Shown here piece after piece: positions 25,557 through 34,855 of a stretch of 64,000 nt of DNA. The translations under genes were made by a program, and so were the position numbers. The notes under the pieces were generated by a model. That model worked only from the letters and a program-made list of their open reading frames with translations. It ran no database searches and was not told where the DNA came from. The DNA is from Ignavibacteriales bacterium (GTDB lineage Bacteria > Bacteroidota > Ignavibacteria > UBA10030): contig JAPLFQ010000005.1 in assembly GCA_026390595.1 (NCBI GenBank), forward strand, positions 248,001-312,000. The letters run 5' to 3'. The first letter of the stretch is position 1; each line of letters begins with the position of its first letter.

Positions 25557-28424
25557 ATGAAAGAATTGCTCCTACGTCTCGTCGCCGGATTGCTCGCATT
25601 GGTCGTCTTGCTTAGTCTGGCGGGATCGCAGGTTAACGCTCAGGTGAAGACCGGGGAAATTCGCGGGTCGGTATCAGAAACGGGCAGAGCAGAGGTGCTC
25701 ATTGGAGCCAACGTGTTCATGGTTGGCACAAGCCTTGGCGCTTCCACGAATCTTGAGGGACAATACATTATCAAACAGGTGCCGCCGGGAACCTATACGG
25801 TGCGCGCCCGCTACGTCGGTTATAAAGAACTCTCGCGCGAGGTCAAAGTCGTGGCGGGTGAAACAGCCACGCTGGACTTTGCCCTTGTCGCGACAGCAGT
25901 TCAGCTCGGCGAAGTCGTGGTTACCGGTCAGGGCGTTGCCACGGAGAAGAAAAGACTGCCTTCGGTTGTGGAATCAATTTCGTCCAAGGATATCGACCTC
26001 AGCCCCGCGAAATCCGTGGATCAGCTTCTGCAAGGCCGCGTGCCCGGTCTCATGGCATATTCACCCGGCGGCGCCCCTGGATCGTCCGCCCGCATCATGA
26101 CCCGCGGCATCAAGTCCGCCTTGGGCCAGCCAACGCCGGTGATCTACGTTGATGGCGTCCGCGTCGACAACAATCTTCAGGGACGTCTTTCAAACGCAAC
26201 CGGCGGTCAGCTTTCTTCGTCGATCTCGGACATTCTCTCCGGCGATATTGATCACATTGAAGTGATCAAAGGCGGCGCAGCGGCAACGTTGTACGGCGCA
26301 GAGGCTGCGAACGGTGTCATCCAGGTATTCACGAAAAAAGGGGTGCCCGGAGCCATCCGATGGAGTGCTAATGTCACTTCCGGTACCGACGTGGAGCCGA
26401 TGAAAGATTGGTCGAGCGACATGACGAAAGACAAATTCTTCCGGACCGGCATGTATCAGGGATATCGACTGGGTGCGATCGGTGGAAGCGACGTGATCAC
26501 GTACAACGTATCCGGAAAAATGTCGGAGAACAAGGGCGTCGTCACGCAGGATGCATTGTCTGAGAAACTTTACAACCTCTCGACAGGTCTGCGGGTCGTT
26601 GTCTCCGATCTTGCCAGCGTGGAAGTGTCGGCGAGCTACACACACGACCAATATGGTGTCCTTTCGAATGACAACTCGAGCCAGTCGCTTCTTTCAAACC
26701 TCGAAATTGAAGGCGCGTTTGACCTCCTCAACAATCAGGCGGCGAAGGACAGCCTGTTCAACCAACACCTTCTGGGAGAATGGAAAGAGAACATCAACCG
26801 CTGGATCTTTTCAACAAACTTCACCTATACGCCATTGGCGTGGTGGGACAACAAGGTGACGCTCGGCGTTGACTACCGCAAGAACGAAAACAGGCAGTTT
26901 GTTCCGATCGAACAGGGCGCGTTCTGGGGAACCGTGGGCGGATTGTTGTCACGATCGGATCGTGAATACAAGACGATCACCATGAATTACACGGCGACAT
27001 TCAAAGTGCCGGACGTGGGACCCGTCACGCAGCGGGTTATCGTCGGTGCACAGGGATTCAGGATCGATGACCGCGAAGTAAACGGAACGGGGACAACGTT
27101 CAGGATCCCCGGGACGCAGCTCTTCAACAACGCGTCGGTGGTCACGGCACTGGAAAGCAACCGCGAGTTGTTCAGTTACGGATATCTCGCTCAGGATCAA
27201 ATCGGTCTCTGGAACAAATTGTTTTTTGACGTTGGAGTCCGGTTTGACGGCAACTCCACCTTCGGAACGGCCATTGGCATTCAGACGTATCCGAAAGTCG
27301 GCGTCGCCTACAACGTGTCCGAAGAGTCTTTTTATCCCGATATGCTCAAGCCATATCTCGGCAGTTTCAAGGTTCGGGCTTCATGGGGAAAGACTGGTAC
27401 CTTTCCGCCCCCCTTCACACGGGACAGGACGTTCCTGTCAAACATCTTCTTCAACGAGTCGGCGCTTACCTTTGGCAACCCGGGGAACACGAGTTTGAAA
27501 CCGGAGAACACGACCTCCATTGATGCCGGGTTCGATGCCGGACTTCTGGACGACCGCATCTCAGTCGAGTTTTCATGGTACCGGCAGATCACGAAAGACG
27601 CGATGTTCACTGTGACCGAAGATCCCGCCGCGGGACTGGGGACGCAGCGAAGGAACGTCGGAGAAATCTTCAACGAGGGATTTGAAATTAGCGCGAGAGC
27701 TGTCGTTTTGGATAATGAAGATCTCCAGTTGAACCTGCGCGGATTCTATACGACGCTCAAGAACAGAGTGAACAGCCTCGGCGGCGCGGCTCCATTTACA
27801 GTTGCGGGCTTTTCGTTTGCTCCCCAGCGCGTGGAAGAGGGGAAAGAAGTAGGGATTATCCGTGTCAGCAAACCGCGGCTTGAGGCCGACGGTGTGTATC
27901 GCGGAAAGTTTGACACAGTCTATGTCGGTTCGCCTGTTCCGAAAAACACGATCTCCTTCGGCGCCGATGTCACCATCTTCAAAGACCTCACGATCTCCGG
28001 GTTGTTCGAAGGAGCGTGGGGACATTTCATTCTCAATCAATCACTTTCTCGCAGGATCGTAAACGGTCTTGCCAACCCGGCGCTCTATCCGACGGAGACC
28101 GCACTGGTGCCGAAAGTCGAAGCCGGAAGCACGCCCTACAACCGGAATTCAGCCTCTGCGGTTCTTGTGGAACCGGGTGATTGGTTCAAGATTCGCGAGA
28201 TTTCAGTTCGCTATAGGGTGCCCCGCTCAATCATCGGCGGATTAGTAAATGGGTTGTCGGTTACTGCAAGCGTACGCAACGTGGCGAGTTTTGGCATCAA
28301 GGTCACTAATATTGATCCGGAGACCAGTTTCATTCCAAGCACGACGATCGAAGTTGGAGGTATAGCTGGCGCAACAGTTGAATCGCCCCGTCAATACCGC
28401 CTCGGACTCGATTTCAATTTCTAA
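25557..28424 (+). CDS. SusC/RagA-family TonB-linked outer-membrane transporter (pair 2)
   Basis: A 955-residue outer-membrane transporter with a signal peptide (about residues 1-29, ending VNAQ), a carboxypeptidase-regulatory-like domain (about 33-115; GANVFMVGTSLGASTNLEGQ), a plug (about 125-250; LLQGRVPGLMAYSPGGAPGS, IYVDGVRVDNN and EVIKGGAAATLYGAEAANGV) and a beta-barrel ending GLDFNF. These are the hallmark SusC motifs. AAGGAGAG precedes the ATG. The paired SusD gene starts 41 bp after the stop. The sequence differs clearly from pair 1, so the two operons probably take up different substrates. No ECF sigma/anti-sigma pair is present, so control may be through the LytTR system or a distant regulator. 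Confidence 0.95.
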   Translation: MKELLLRLVAGLLALVVLLSLAGSQVNAQVKTGEIRGSVSETGRAEVLIGANVFMVGTSLGASTNLEGQYIIKQVPPGTYTVRARYVGYKELSREVKVVAGETATLDFALVATAVQLGEVVVTGQGVATEKKRLPSVVESISSKDIDLSPAKSVDQLLQGRVPGLMAYSPGGAPGSSARIMTRGIKSALGQPTPVIYVDGVRVDNNLQGRLSNATGGQLSSSISDILSGDIDHIEVIKGGAAATLYGAEAANGVIQVFTKKGVPGAIRWSANVTSGTDVEPMKDWSSDMTKDKFFRTGMYQGYRLGAIGGSDVITYNVSGKMSENKGVVTQDALSEKLYNLSTGLRVVVSDLASVEVSASYTHDQYGVLSNDNSSQSLLSNLEIEGAFDLLNNQAAKDSLFNQHLLGEWKENINRWIFSTNFTYTPLAWWDNKVTLGVDYRKNENRQFVPIEQGAFWGTVGGLLSRSDREYKTITMNYTATFKVPDVGPVTQRVIVGAQGFRIDDREVNGTGTTFRIPGTQLFNNASVVTALESNRELFSYGYLAQDQIGLWNKLFFDVGVRFDGNSTFGTAIGIQTYPKVGVAYNVSEESFYPDMLKPYLGSFKVRASWGKTGTFPPPFTRDRTFLSNIFFNESALTFGNPGNTSLKPENTTSIDAGFDAGLLDDRISVEFSWYRQITKDAMFTVTEDPAAGLGTQRRNVGEIFNEGFEISARAVVLDNEDLQLNLRGFYTTLKNRVNSLGGAAPFTVAGFSFAPQRVEEGKEVGIIRVSKPRLEADGVYRGKFDTVYVGSPVPKNTISFGADVTIFKDLTISGLFEGAWGHFILNQSLSRRIVNGLANPALYPTETALVPKVEAGSTPYNRNSASAVLVEPGDWFKIREISVRYRVPRSIIGGLVNGLSVTASVRNVASFGIKVTNIDPETSFIPSTTIEVGGIAGATVESPRQYRLGLDFNF

Positions 28425-28465
28425 CCGGATAACGACTGGTACTTCACATAAAGGAGAGACTTATT

Positions 28466-29899
28466 ATGCGTACGAAAATAAAGTTTACAAAACGATTTGC
28501 AGTCAGGATGATGGTTCCCCTGCTCGTCATTCTTATGGCGGCGTGTGACCTGGTCGATCCATCGAAGGTGGAGAACCCGGCCATCACGTCTGACAACCTG
28601 CTCGAAAACCCTGTTGGCGGGACAACGTCGCTCGTCACCGGCATGCGGCGGTATTATTCCAACATGATCGGGATCTCGTCGTTCATCGGCGACTTAGTAT
28701 CGGACAACCTTGACAACAGGACCTCGTTCTATGACAACACGCTGTCGTTTCCAAGGACGATCTCGGGCAACTCATTCACCTATGGCCCGATGTACGAAAA
28801 CGCGCTGCAGGTGAACGCCCTCGCAGACTTCGGGATCAAATCAATTCTGCCGGGGGACATCTTCGCTAGCAACGACCAGAAAGCGGAAGTCTATTTCTAC
28901 AAGGGAATGGCATTGCTGATTCTTGGGGAGGGGTTCACGAACTTCCCCATCACCGAGAAAGGGCCGGCGGTGACAGCACACCAGGCGCTTCAAACGGCAA
29001 ACGACCAATTCCAGACTGCTTTCAATCTAACCACACAGACAGCCATGAAGACCAACTGCCGGATGGCCCGGGCCCGGACGTTCCGGATGCTCGGAGACAA
29101 GGCAAACGCTGTTGCGGAAGCGAACGCAGCGCTGGCACTCGGCGGATCAACATATTTGTTCGCGGCGCAGTACGACCCGGCGCAGTTGACGTCGACAACG
29201 TACGCGGCCATGGTCGGTCGGTCGACAAACGACATCCAGCCACTCCCCCGGCTTGATTTCCTTGATCCCAAGTACAATACCAACGGGACCCAGGTTCCCG
29301 TGTTGAAAGCCGAAGAAGCGTACCTCATACTGGCGGAGGTTTCGTTGGCAAACGGAGACCTGGCGGGTACGAAAACGTACATGAAGAACGCCATCACCAC
29401 CGCAAGAGGACGGGCGACGGTCACGTACAACGACAAGGATACGAGACCCGGGCATCCGAACGATGCAGCCATGGTAGTGAAATCGGATGCCAGCGATCCG
29501 GCGATCGCAGGACTGATTCAGAAGCGCGGCGGCGCGTCCATAGTTACCATCTACTCTACATCGGGAACGAGTGTGACAACAGCAATGGTCGATACCTTGT
29601 CGTCTGTGTACTCGCACTTCAGAACCCTCTACCTGCTCCGCCAGGAGATCTTCTTCCTGGAAGGACGTCGGATGATCGATCTCGGCATCCGCCTGCCAGT
29701 GACACAACGACAGATCGACGGAAACCCGAACATCACCCCGGGCAGCCCGGGCACAACGGTTGTGGTGCCTGACTACATCCCGGCGACCGACGAAATGCGA
29801 CGGTTCACAACATCGGGAACGACGGTGACGATCTTGTGGGATATGAACAAAGTGCTGGCTGCAAACCGAAGCAGAGTCTCGCCGTTCAATATTCAATAG
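28466..29899 (+). CDS. SusD/RagB-like surface lipoprotein (pair 2)
   Basis: A 477-residue predicted lipoprotein with N-terminal basic region and hydrophobic stretch ending in the lipobox MAAC (Cys27), followed by Asp-rich residues. The body has SusD-type helical pairs, for example AEAYLILAEVSLANGDLAGT, and the conserved ending region RQEIFFLEGRRMIDLGIRLP. It should bind the substrate at the cell surface and hand it to the SusC barrel encoded 41 bp upstream. An AAGGAGAG-type ribosome binding site precedes the ATG. An intrinsic terminator follows at 29942. Confidence 0.9.
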   Translation: MRTKIKFTKRFAVRMMVPLLVILMAACDLVDPSKVENPAITSDNLLENPVGGTTSLVTGMRRYYSNMIGISSFIGDLVSDNLDNRTSFYDNTLSFPRTISGNSFTYGPMYENALQVNALADFGIKSILPGDIFASNDQKAEVYFYKGMALLILGEGFTNFPITEKGPAVTAHQALQTANDQFQTAFNLTTQTAMKTNCRMARARTFRMLGDKANAVAEANAALALGGSTYLFAAQYDPAQLTSTTYAAMVGRSTNDIQPLPRLDFLDPKYNTNGTQVPVLKAEEAYLILAEVSLANGDLAGTKTYMKNAITTARGRATVTYNDKDTRPGHPNDAAMVVKSDASDPAIAGLIQKRGGASIVTIYSTSGTSVTTAMVDTLSSVYSHFRTLYLLRQEIFFLEGRRMIDLGIRLPVTQRQIDGNPNITPGSPGTTVVVPDYIPATDEMRRFTTSGTTVTILWDMNKVLAANRSRVSPFNIQ

Positions 29900-29941
29900 A
29901 GAGATCGGGCAGCACCTGGTCTATGTGATATGGCCGTACAG

Positions 29942-29982
29942 ACAAGGCCTCCGGGAATTCTCGGGGGCCTTGTTGCTTCTTA
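29942..29982 (+). terminator. Intrinsic terminator after SusD pair 2
   Basis: Arms ACAAGGCC (29942-29949) and GGCCTTGT (29966-29973) with further pairing inside, followed by a T-rich TTGCTTCTT. It ends the SusC/SusD operon. Confidence 0.75.
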
Positions 29983-30023
29983 TCTCCGGGCTGCTTATGG
30001 TATTACAAAACCAAGGGGGCTTC

Positions 30024-30947
30024 ATGAATAGAAGTGCGGTCTTCTTTTTTTCCGCGGCAGTTCTGACGTCGATTTGTACAGGACAAACACGGACCAGCAA
30101 TGCCTCGCTGATGTCCCTTGTGGAATCAGAACGTGCGTTTGCGAAGACGAGCATCTCAATAGGAGCGCGTCCATCATTCATGATGTATTTCACCGATGAT
30201 GCGATTGTCTTCCGTCCCCACCCCGTGAAATACAAAGAAGCGATGAAGAACGTTCCGCTCCCCAAAAACCCAACCGAAGCAACGCTTGAATGGGACCCAA
30301 TCTGGGCAGATGTCTCGCAGAGCGGAGATCTTGGCTATACGACAGGTCCTTCGGTGTGGACAGACCACAGTCCCGCCAAACGCGCCACCTATTACGGTTT
30401 CTATTTTTCATTTTGGAAGAAACAACCAACGGGAGAATGGAAGGTAGTGTTTGATGTAGGAACGGAGATGCCTGGGCCATTTACCGGCCCTAGAATTCTC
30501 TGTTCACCAGCGGAAGTCAGAAGCAAAGCCGCCGCGGCAACCATGAGTGTAGAAGAACAACAGTCGAGCCTGATGATTGCAGAAGGAAGATTTCTGGAAA
30601 CGACCCGGCAAAAGGGAACAAAAAAGGCCTTTGAGGAAAACCTCAACACGGAAGCGCGCATCTATCGGCAAAAATCACACCTGGTCGTTGGAATCGATTC
30701 AATTCAAGCGTACTTTTCGAACAAGCCGTATCTATCAAAGTGGGAACCACTTGATGGAAGAGTAGCAGAAGCAGGCGATTTGGGATATTCGTACGGCAGC
30801 TACACCGTCAATAATAGCCCCAACCCTGCCGATGATGAAAAGGGATATTACCTCCACGCCTGGAAGCGGGATGCATCAAACCGATGGAAACTGGTGGCCG
30901 AGGTCACGAGCCCGTTGCCGCCCGAGGCGGCCAAGACAAAACAATAA
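30024..30947 (+). CDS. Secreted double NTF2-like (DUF4440/SnoaL-type) protein
   Basis: A 307-residue protein with signal peptide (MNRSAVFFFSAAVLTSICTG) and two copies of an NTF2-like fold. Copy 1 (about residues 25-150) includes SLVESERAFAKT and SGDLGYTTGPSVW; copy 2 (about 180-300) includes LMIAEGRFLETT and AGDLGYSYGSYTV. The repeated E-x-x-F helix and GDLGY turn show the duplication. NTF2-like secreted proteins are diverse (binding or hydrolysis), so no reaction is assigned. The frame is open from 29925 across the preceding terminator, but ATG 30024 follows AAGGGGG. The decarboxylase gene begins 17 bp after its stop, so they are co-transcribed. Confidence 0.75.
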   Translation: MNRSAVFFFSAAVLTSICTGQTRTSNASLMSLVESERAFAKTSISIGARPSFMMYFTDDAIVFRPHPVKYKEAMKNVPLPKNPTEATLEWDPIWADVSQSGDLGYTTGPSVWTDHSPAKRATYYGFYFSFWKKQPTGEWKVVFDVGTEMPGPFTGPRILCSPAEVRSKAAAATMSVEEQQSSLMIAEGRFLETTRQKGTKKAFEENLNTEARIYRQKSHLVVGIDSIQAYFSNKPYLSKWEPLDGRVAEAGDLGYSYGSYTVNNSPNPADDEKGYYLHAWKRDASNRWKLVAEVTSPLPPEAAKTKQ

Positions 30948-30964
30948 ACGCTCCATATATAGAG

Positions 30965-32455
30965 ATGGATACTTCTGTGAATAAAGACGCCGATACGCAG
31001 CACCCACAAGGTGCGCTTGGCGACATGCCGGCGGAAGAGTTTCGGAAATTCGGCCATCAAATGGTTGATTGGGTGGCCGACTACCTGGACACAGTCGAAC
31101 AAAGACCGGTGCGGTCAAACATAAGCCCCGGTGATCTTGTGCGCTCGCTTCCCGCTCTTCCCCCGCAGCAAGGGGAGCCAATGCAACAAGTTCTTGCTGA
31201 TGTCGACCGCCTGATCATGCCAGCCGTGACCCATTGGAACCACCCGAGATTTCATGCGTATTTCAATTCGTCTTCCAGCAGCCCGGGAATTCTCGGTGAG
31301 TTGCTCAGCGCAGCGCTGAATGGAAACGGAATGGTGTGGGAATCCTGTCCCGCCGTATCGGAACTGGAGGAAGTGACCCTTGGCTGGCTGCGTCACATGC
31401 TGGGGTTACCGAAGGAATACTGGGGGATGATTCTTGACACCGCGTCGACAAGCACGATGCACGCGATTGCCGCCGCACGAGAATCGTTGACGGATCTGAA
31501 AACAAGAGAGCATGGAATGTCGGGACGCACAGACCTTCCGAAGCTCCGTGTCTATCTTTCGGATTTTGCACATTCATCAATCGAGAAAGCGGTGATCACG
31601 CTCGGCTTCGGCATGGATGGGATTCGACGAATCGCCGTGGATGACGAGTTCCGTATGCGGCCCGAGGCACTGGCAGAAGCCATTACGGACGATCGCCGCC
31701 ACGGAATGCGTCCTTTCTGTGTCGTGGCAACGGTTGGTACGACATCGTGTACCAGCATAGACCCTATACCGGCAATTGCAGATATCTGTGAGAGAGAAAA
31801 CCTCTGGCTTCACGTTGATGCGGCGTATGGCGGAAGCGCGGCAATCGTTCCGGAGAAACGTTATGTTCTAGAGGGGTGCGACCGGGCTGATTCGTTTGTG
31901 GTGAATCCGCACAAATGGATGTTCGTCCCCGTCGACCTCAGCGTGCTCTACACCCGAAAGCCCGACATCTTGCGGCGTGCGTTTTCACTTGTCCCTGAAT
32001 ATCTTCGCACAGCACACGACGATGTCGTCCACAATCTCATGGATTTCGGAGTCCCGCTCGGCAGACGGTTCAGGGCGCTTAAATTCTGGTTTGTCCTCCG
32101 CTACTTCGGATGGGACGGCCTCGCTGCCAGGCTCCGCGAACATCTTCGCCTCGCGCAGGAGTTCAAGCGCTGGGTTGAAGCAGATCCGGACTTCGAAGTG
32201 CTGGCGCCGGTTCATTTCGGTGCTGTGTGCTTCCGTGCTCACCCCAAAGGAATGGATACAGAACAATCTCTCAGCAAGCTCAACGACGACCTGATCAACG
32301 CCGTCAACGGGAGCCGCGAGACCTTTCTTTCGCATACAAAACTTGGCGACCGGTATACCATTCGAATGGTAATTGGTCATCTCAAGACGCAGGAATCACA
32401 CGCGCTTCGTACGTGGCAGCAACTGCAGAGAGAACTCAAAACACTCATAGCCTGA
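30965..32455 (+). CDS. PLP-dependent group II (aromatic-L-amino-acid-type) decarboxylase
   Basis: A protein of about 496 residues matching the aromatic amino acid decarboxylase family. Visible motifs: EEFRKFGHQMVDWVADYLD near the N-terminus, THWNHPRFHAYF, the His of DFAHSSIEKAV, the PLP-binding HVDAAYGGSAA, and the Schiff-base lysine in VVNPHKWMFVP. The LPALPPQQGEPMQQVLADVD segment and overall length fit tyrosine/tryptophan/DOPA decarboxylases, but the true substrate is unknown. It has no signal peptide and should act in the cytoplasm. An upstream extension of the frame overlaps the previous gene and is rejected. The histidine kinase gene starts 4 bp after the stop, an unusual partner. Confidence 0.9.
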   Translation: MDTSVNKDADTQHPQGALGDMPAEEFRKFGHQMVDWVADYLDTVEQRPVRSNISPGDLVRSLPALPPQQGEPMQQVLADVDRLIMPAVTHWNHPRFHAYFNSSSSSPGILGELLSAALNGNGMVWESCPAVSELEEVTLGWLRHMLGLPKEYWGMILDTASTSTMHAIAAARESLTDLKTREHGMSGRTDLPKLRVYLSDFAHSSIEKAVITLGFGMDGIRRIAVDDEFRMRPEALAEAITDDRRHGMRPFCVVATVGTTSCTSIDPIPAIADICERENLWLHVDAAYGGSAAIVPEKRYVLEGCDRADSFVVNPHKWMFVPVDLSVLYTRKPDILRRAFSLVPEYLRTAHDDVVHNLMDFGVPLGRRFRALKFWFVLRYFGWDGLAARLREHLRLAQEFKRWVEADPDFEVLAPVHFGAVCFRAHPKGMDTEQSLSKLNDDLINAVNGSRETFLSHTKLGDRYTIRMVIGHLKTQESHALRTWQQLQRELKTLIA

Positions 32456-32459
32456 TCCC

Positions 32460-33584
32460 ATGGGACACACACCACTACGTATCGATAGAAAAGAGGGGCT
32501 CTTCGAGCGCAAATGGGTACAATGGATCTCGTACTTCCTTGTCTGGACTGCGACCGGACTCTTCTTCGCGTCAGAATCCGCTCTCTGGGGGCGGTATGTT
32601 TTCCGGACACCCGTGACGTGGGACCTCGCCCTGAAGACCAACCTGTCCTTCTATTATATATGGGCGTGTATCGCCCCGCTGGTTCTGTGGCTTGGGAGAC
32701 GATTTCGATTCGAACGCGGTTCGAGGACGATTTCCTTGGCAGTCCATCTCCCGACAAGCGTGCTCCTCTCAAGCATCCAACTTCTCATTGCCGAAATTGT
32801 CGTTCAGTCATTCAGCCCCGACAGACTGCAGTTGTATGAGGCATTCAAGGCAATCCAGCACACGTTTGTCGTGTACTTTCACATCAACCTTCTCACGTAC
32901 TGGGCTATCCTCGGGATCGGGTACGGGCGTGAGTACTACCGGAAGTTCCGGGAACGCGAAGTGCGCGCAGCGCAGTTGAAGACGCAGCTGACACAGGCAC
33001 AGCTCCAGTCATTGAAAATGCAGCTCCACCCCCACTTTCTTTTTAACACATTCAACACGATTTCCTCGCTCATGCACAAGAATGTGGACGATGCGGATCG
33101 CGTTCTTGCCAGGCTCGGCGATCTGTTGCGGTATTCACTCCACAATGTTGGTGTACAGGAAGTGGCGCTGCGCGAAGAGATAGATTTTCTGCAGCGCTAT
33201 CTGGAGATTGAACAAACGCGATTTGGTGACCGTCTCAGGGTCAAAATCAATATTGACGCCGATGTGCTGGACTGTAAAGTCCCGAACCTGATCCTGCAGC
33301 CGCTCGTGGAAAACGCCATCCGGTATGCGGTAGCCCCAAGGGCGAGCGGCGGGAGCATCGAAATCTCTGCGCGGCAGGTCATCGGATCGCTTCGGATTTC
33401 AGTTTTGGACGACGGACCGGGCCTGATCATGGAAGACGGCTTGCCGGTCCATGAAGGAGTGGGATTGAGGAATTCACGCGAGCGACTGGAGCAGCTGTAC
33501 GGCGAAAATCACCGGTTTATGCTTTCGAACAGGTCGCCCAAGGGGCTGGAAGTGGCCATGGTCATACCGATGGTCGCCTCCTGA
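32460..33584 (+). CDS. LytS/YehU-type sensor histidine kinase
   Basis: A 374-residue kinase with about four transmembrane helices in residues 20-155, a short coiled-coil linker (about 160-187), the His_kinase domain with the H-box QLHPHFLFNTFNTI (phospho-acceptor His192), and an ATPase domain with N-box LVENAIRYAV and G-boxes DDGPGL and GVGLRNSRERLEQLYG. Kinases of this class work with LytTR response regulators. None is adjacent here; the LytTR regulator at 19579 is the nearest candidate. The start lies 4 bp after the decarboxylase stop, so translation is probably coupled. The sensing signal is presumably detected by the membrane domain; there is no extra periplasmic domain. Confidence 0.93.
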   Translation: MGHTPLRIDRKEGLFERKWVQWISYFLVWTATGLFFASESALWGRYVFRTPVTWDLALKTNLSFYYIWACIAPLVLWLGRRFRFERGSRTISLAVHLPTSVLLSSIQLLIAEIVVQSFSPDRLQLYEAFKAIQHTFVVYFHINLLTYWAILGIGYGREYYRKFREREVRAAQLKTQLTQAQLQSLKMQLHPHFLFNTFNTISSLMHKNVDDADRVLARLGDLLRYSLHNVGVQEVALREEIDFLQRYLEIEQTRFGDRLRVKINIDADVLDCKVPNLILQPLVENAIRYAVAPRASGGSIEISARQVIGSLRISVLDDGPGLIMEDGLPVHEGVGLRNSRERLEQLYGENHRFMLSNRSPKGLEVAMVIPMVAS

Positions 33585-33667
33585 GTTTCTTGAGGTGTCC
33601 GCTCCGCAACAATCTTCCCTGGAAATCGTATCTCATGAATGATATTCATGAGTTGGTGAAAGCGAAA

Positions 33668-34630
33668 ATGGATTCGACGTCTGTCTGGAAAACCGCTGCA
33701 CAACTTCTTGTCTTTGCCTGCTTGGTACTTCTGCCGGGTGTCCCCGCACAGTCTCAAACGCCGCAGCGTAAGTCTTTTGAACAGAATCGCTTCGAAAGCA
33801 GTGGGCCGGTCAGAGATCTCACAATGGCTGACGCGCACTACAGGCTTGGTTTGGAGAACATGCACGAGCCCTCGAACTCTGACAGGGCGATCGAACATCT
33901 GGAAAAGGCCGTCGAGCTTGATAAGGCAAACGGCGAGTACCACTACATGCTCGCGGAAGCGTACATGGCGAATTTCCAGTCTGCCGGTCTGGTTCGCATG
34001 CCATTTCTTGCGCCAAAAGTGAAGGCGCAGCTTGAACTGGCTGTACAGTGCGATCCAGGTTCGACGGCGTACCGCGAGGCACTTGTGAACTATTACGTCT
34101 ACGCTCCCGGGATTCTTGGGGGAGGCTATCAAAAAGCACACGAACAGGCAGCCGAGATTTCAAAAATCGATTCCTATTTGGGAATGCTGGCGCACGCTGG
34201 TGTCTATGCAGGAGAGGGGGAGAGCGAGAGAGCCGCTGATCTCTACAAGAAGGCAATCTACTCCCGGCCGGCGTCCTGGCAGGCATATCATCATTTCGGA
34301 AATTACTATCTCGACCTCGGCGAGATCGACGCCGCGATCACGATGTTCAAAAAATATGTTGAAGTGGCACCGGATCAGGCAGAGAGCCATTATCAGCTCG
34401 GCCGGGCCTATCAGCAAAAAAGAATGTATGCGGAAACGATAACAGCGTTCCAGAACGCCCTCGGAAAAGATCCATCGCGTACTCCGCTGGTGTTTCGAAT
34501 TGCTCAGCTCCATGAATTTATGGGGAGCAAAGCGCTCGCACGGGAACAGTATCAACGATATCTTTCGATGGTGCCAAGCGGAAGGGCCGCAGACGATGCG
34601 CGCGTGAAAATTCGGGAGTTGCCGCATTAA
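33668..34630 (+). CDS. Secreted tetratricopeptide-repeat protein
   Basis: A protein of about 320 residues with a signal peptide (hydrophobic AAQLLVFACLVLLPGVPAQS) and several TPR units, including RAIEHLEKAVELDKANGEYH in the N-terminal half and AADLYKKAIYSRPASWQAYH, AAITMFKKYVEVAPDQAESH and ETITAFQNALGKDPSRTPLV in the C-terminal half. TPR proteins of the periplasm or outer membrane act as scaffolds; no partner can be named. An ATG at 33635 and a TTG at 33590 are also in frame. I prefer 33668 because it begins the signal peptide and has GGTGA upstream. It is the last gene before a strong terminator. Confidence 0.8.
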   Translation: MDSTSVWKTAAQLLVFACLVLLPGVPAQSQTPQRKSFEQNRFESSGPVRDLTMADAHYRLGLENMHEPSNSDRAIEHLEKAVELDKANGEYHYMLAEAYMANFQSAGLVRMPFLAPKVKAQLELAVQCDPGSTAYREALVNYYVYAPGILGGGYQKAHEQAAEISKIDSYLGMLAHAGVYAGEGESERAADLYKKAIYSRPASWQAYHHFGNYYLDLGEIDAAITMFKKYVEVAPDQAESHYQLGRAYQQKRMYAETITAFQNALGKDPSRTPLVFRIAQLHEFMGSKALAREQYQRYLSMVPSGRAADDARVKIRELPH

Positions 34631-34655
34631 ATTCCGCAAGATCAACCGCATGTGC

Positions 34656-34688
34656 AATCCCCGGCCTGTCCCCGGGGATTCTTTTTAT
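34656..34688 (+). terminator. Intrinsic terminator after the TPR gene
   Basis: Arms AATCCCCGG (34656-34664) and CCGGGGATT (34672-34680) pair perfectly around a 7-base loop, followed by CTTTTTATT. Confidence 0.9.
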
Positions 34689-34855
34689 TGTCAGTCAGGT
34701 CAGGATCTCTTGACCGTTTCCCTCTTGCCGCATTTATGGCTATATTGATGAGTCCGCGCAGGTATTATCATTGAAAAGCGACAACGAGGAACCAGCCTCG
34801 AACTACAGGCGTTGATAGATATGGATGGTGTTGTTCAACAAACAAAGGTCTCGCG

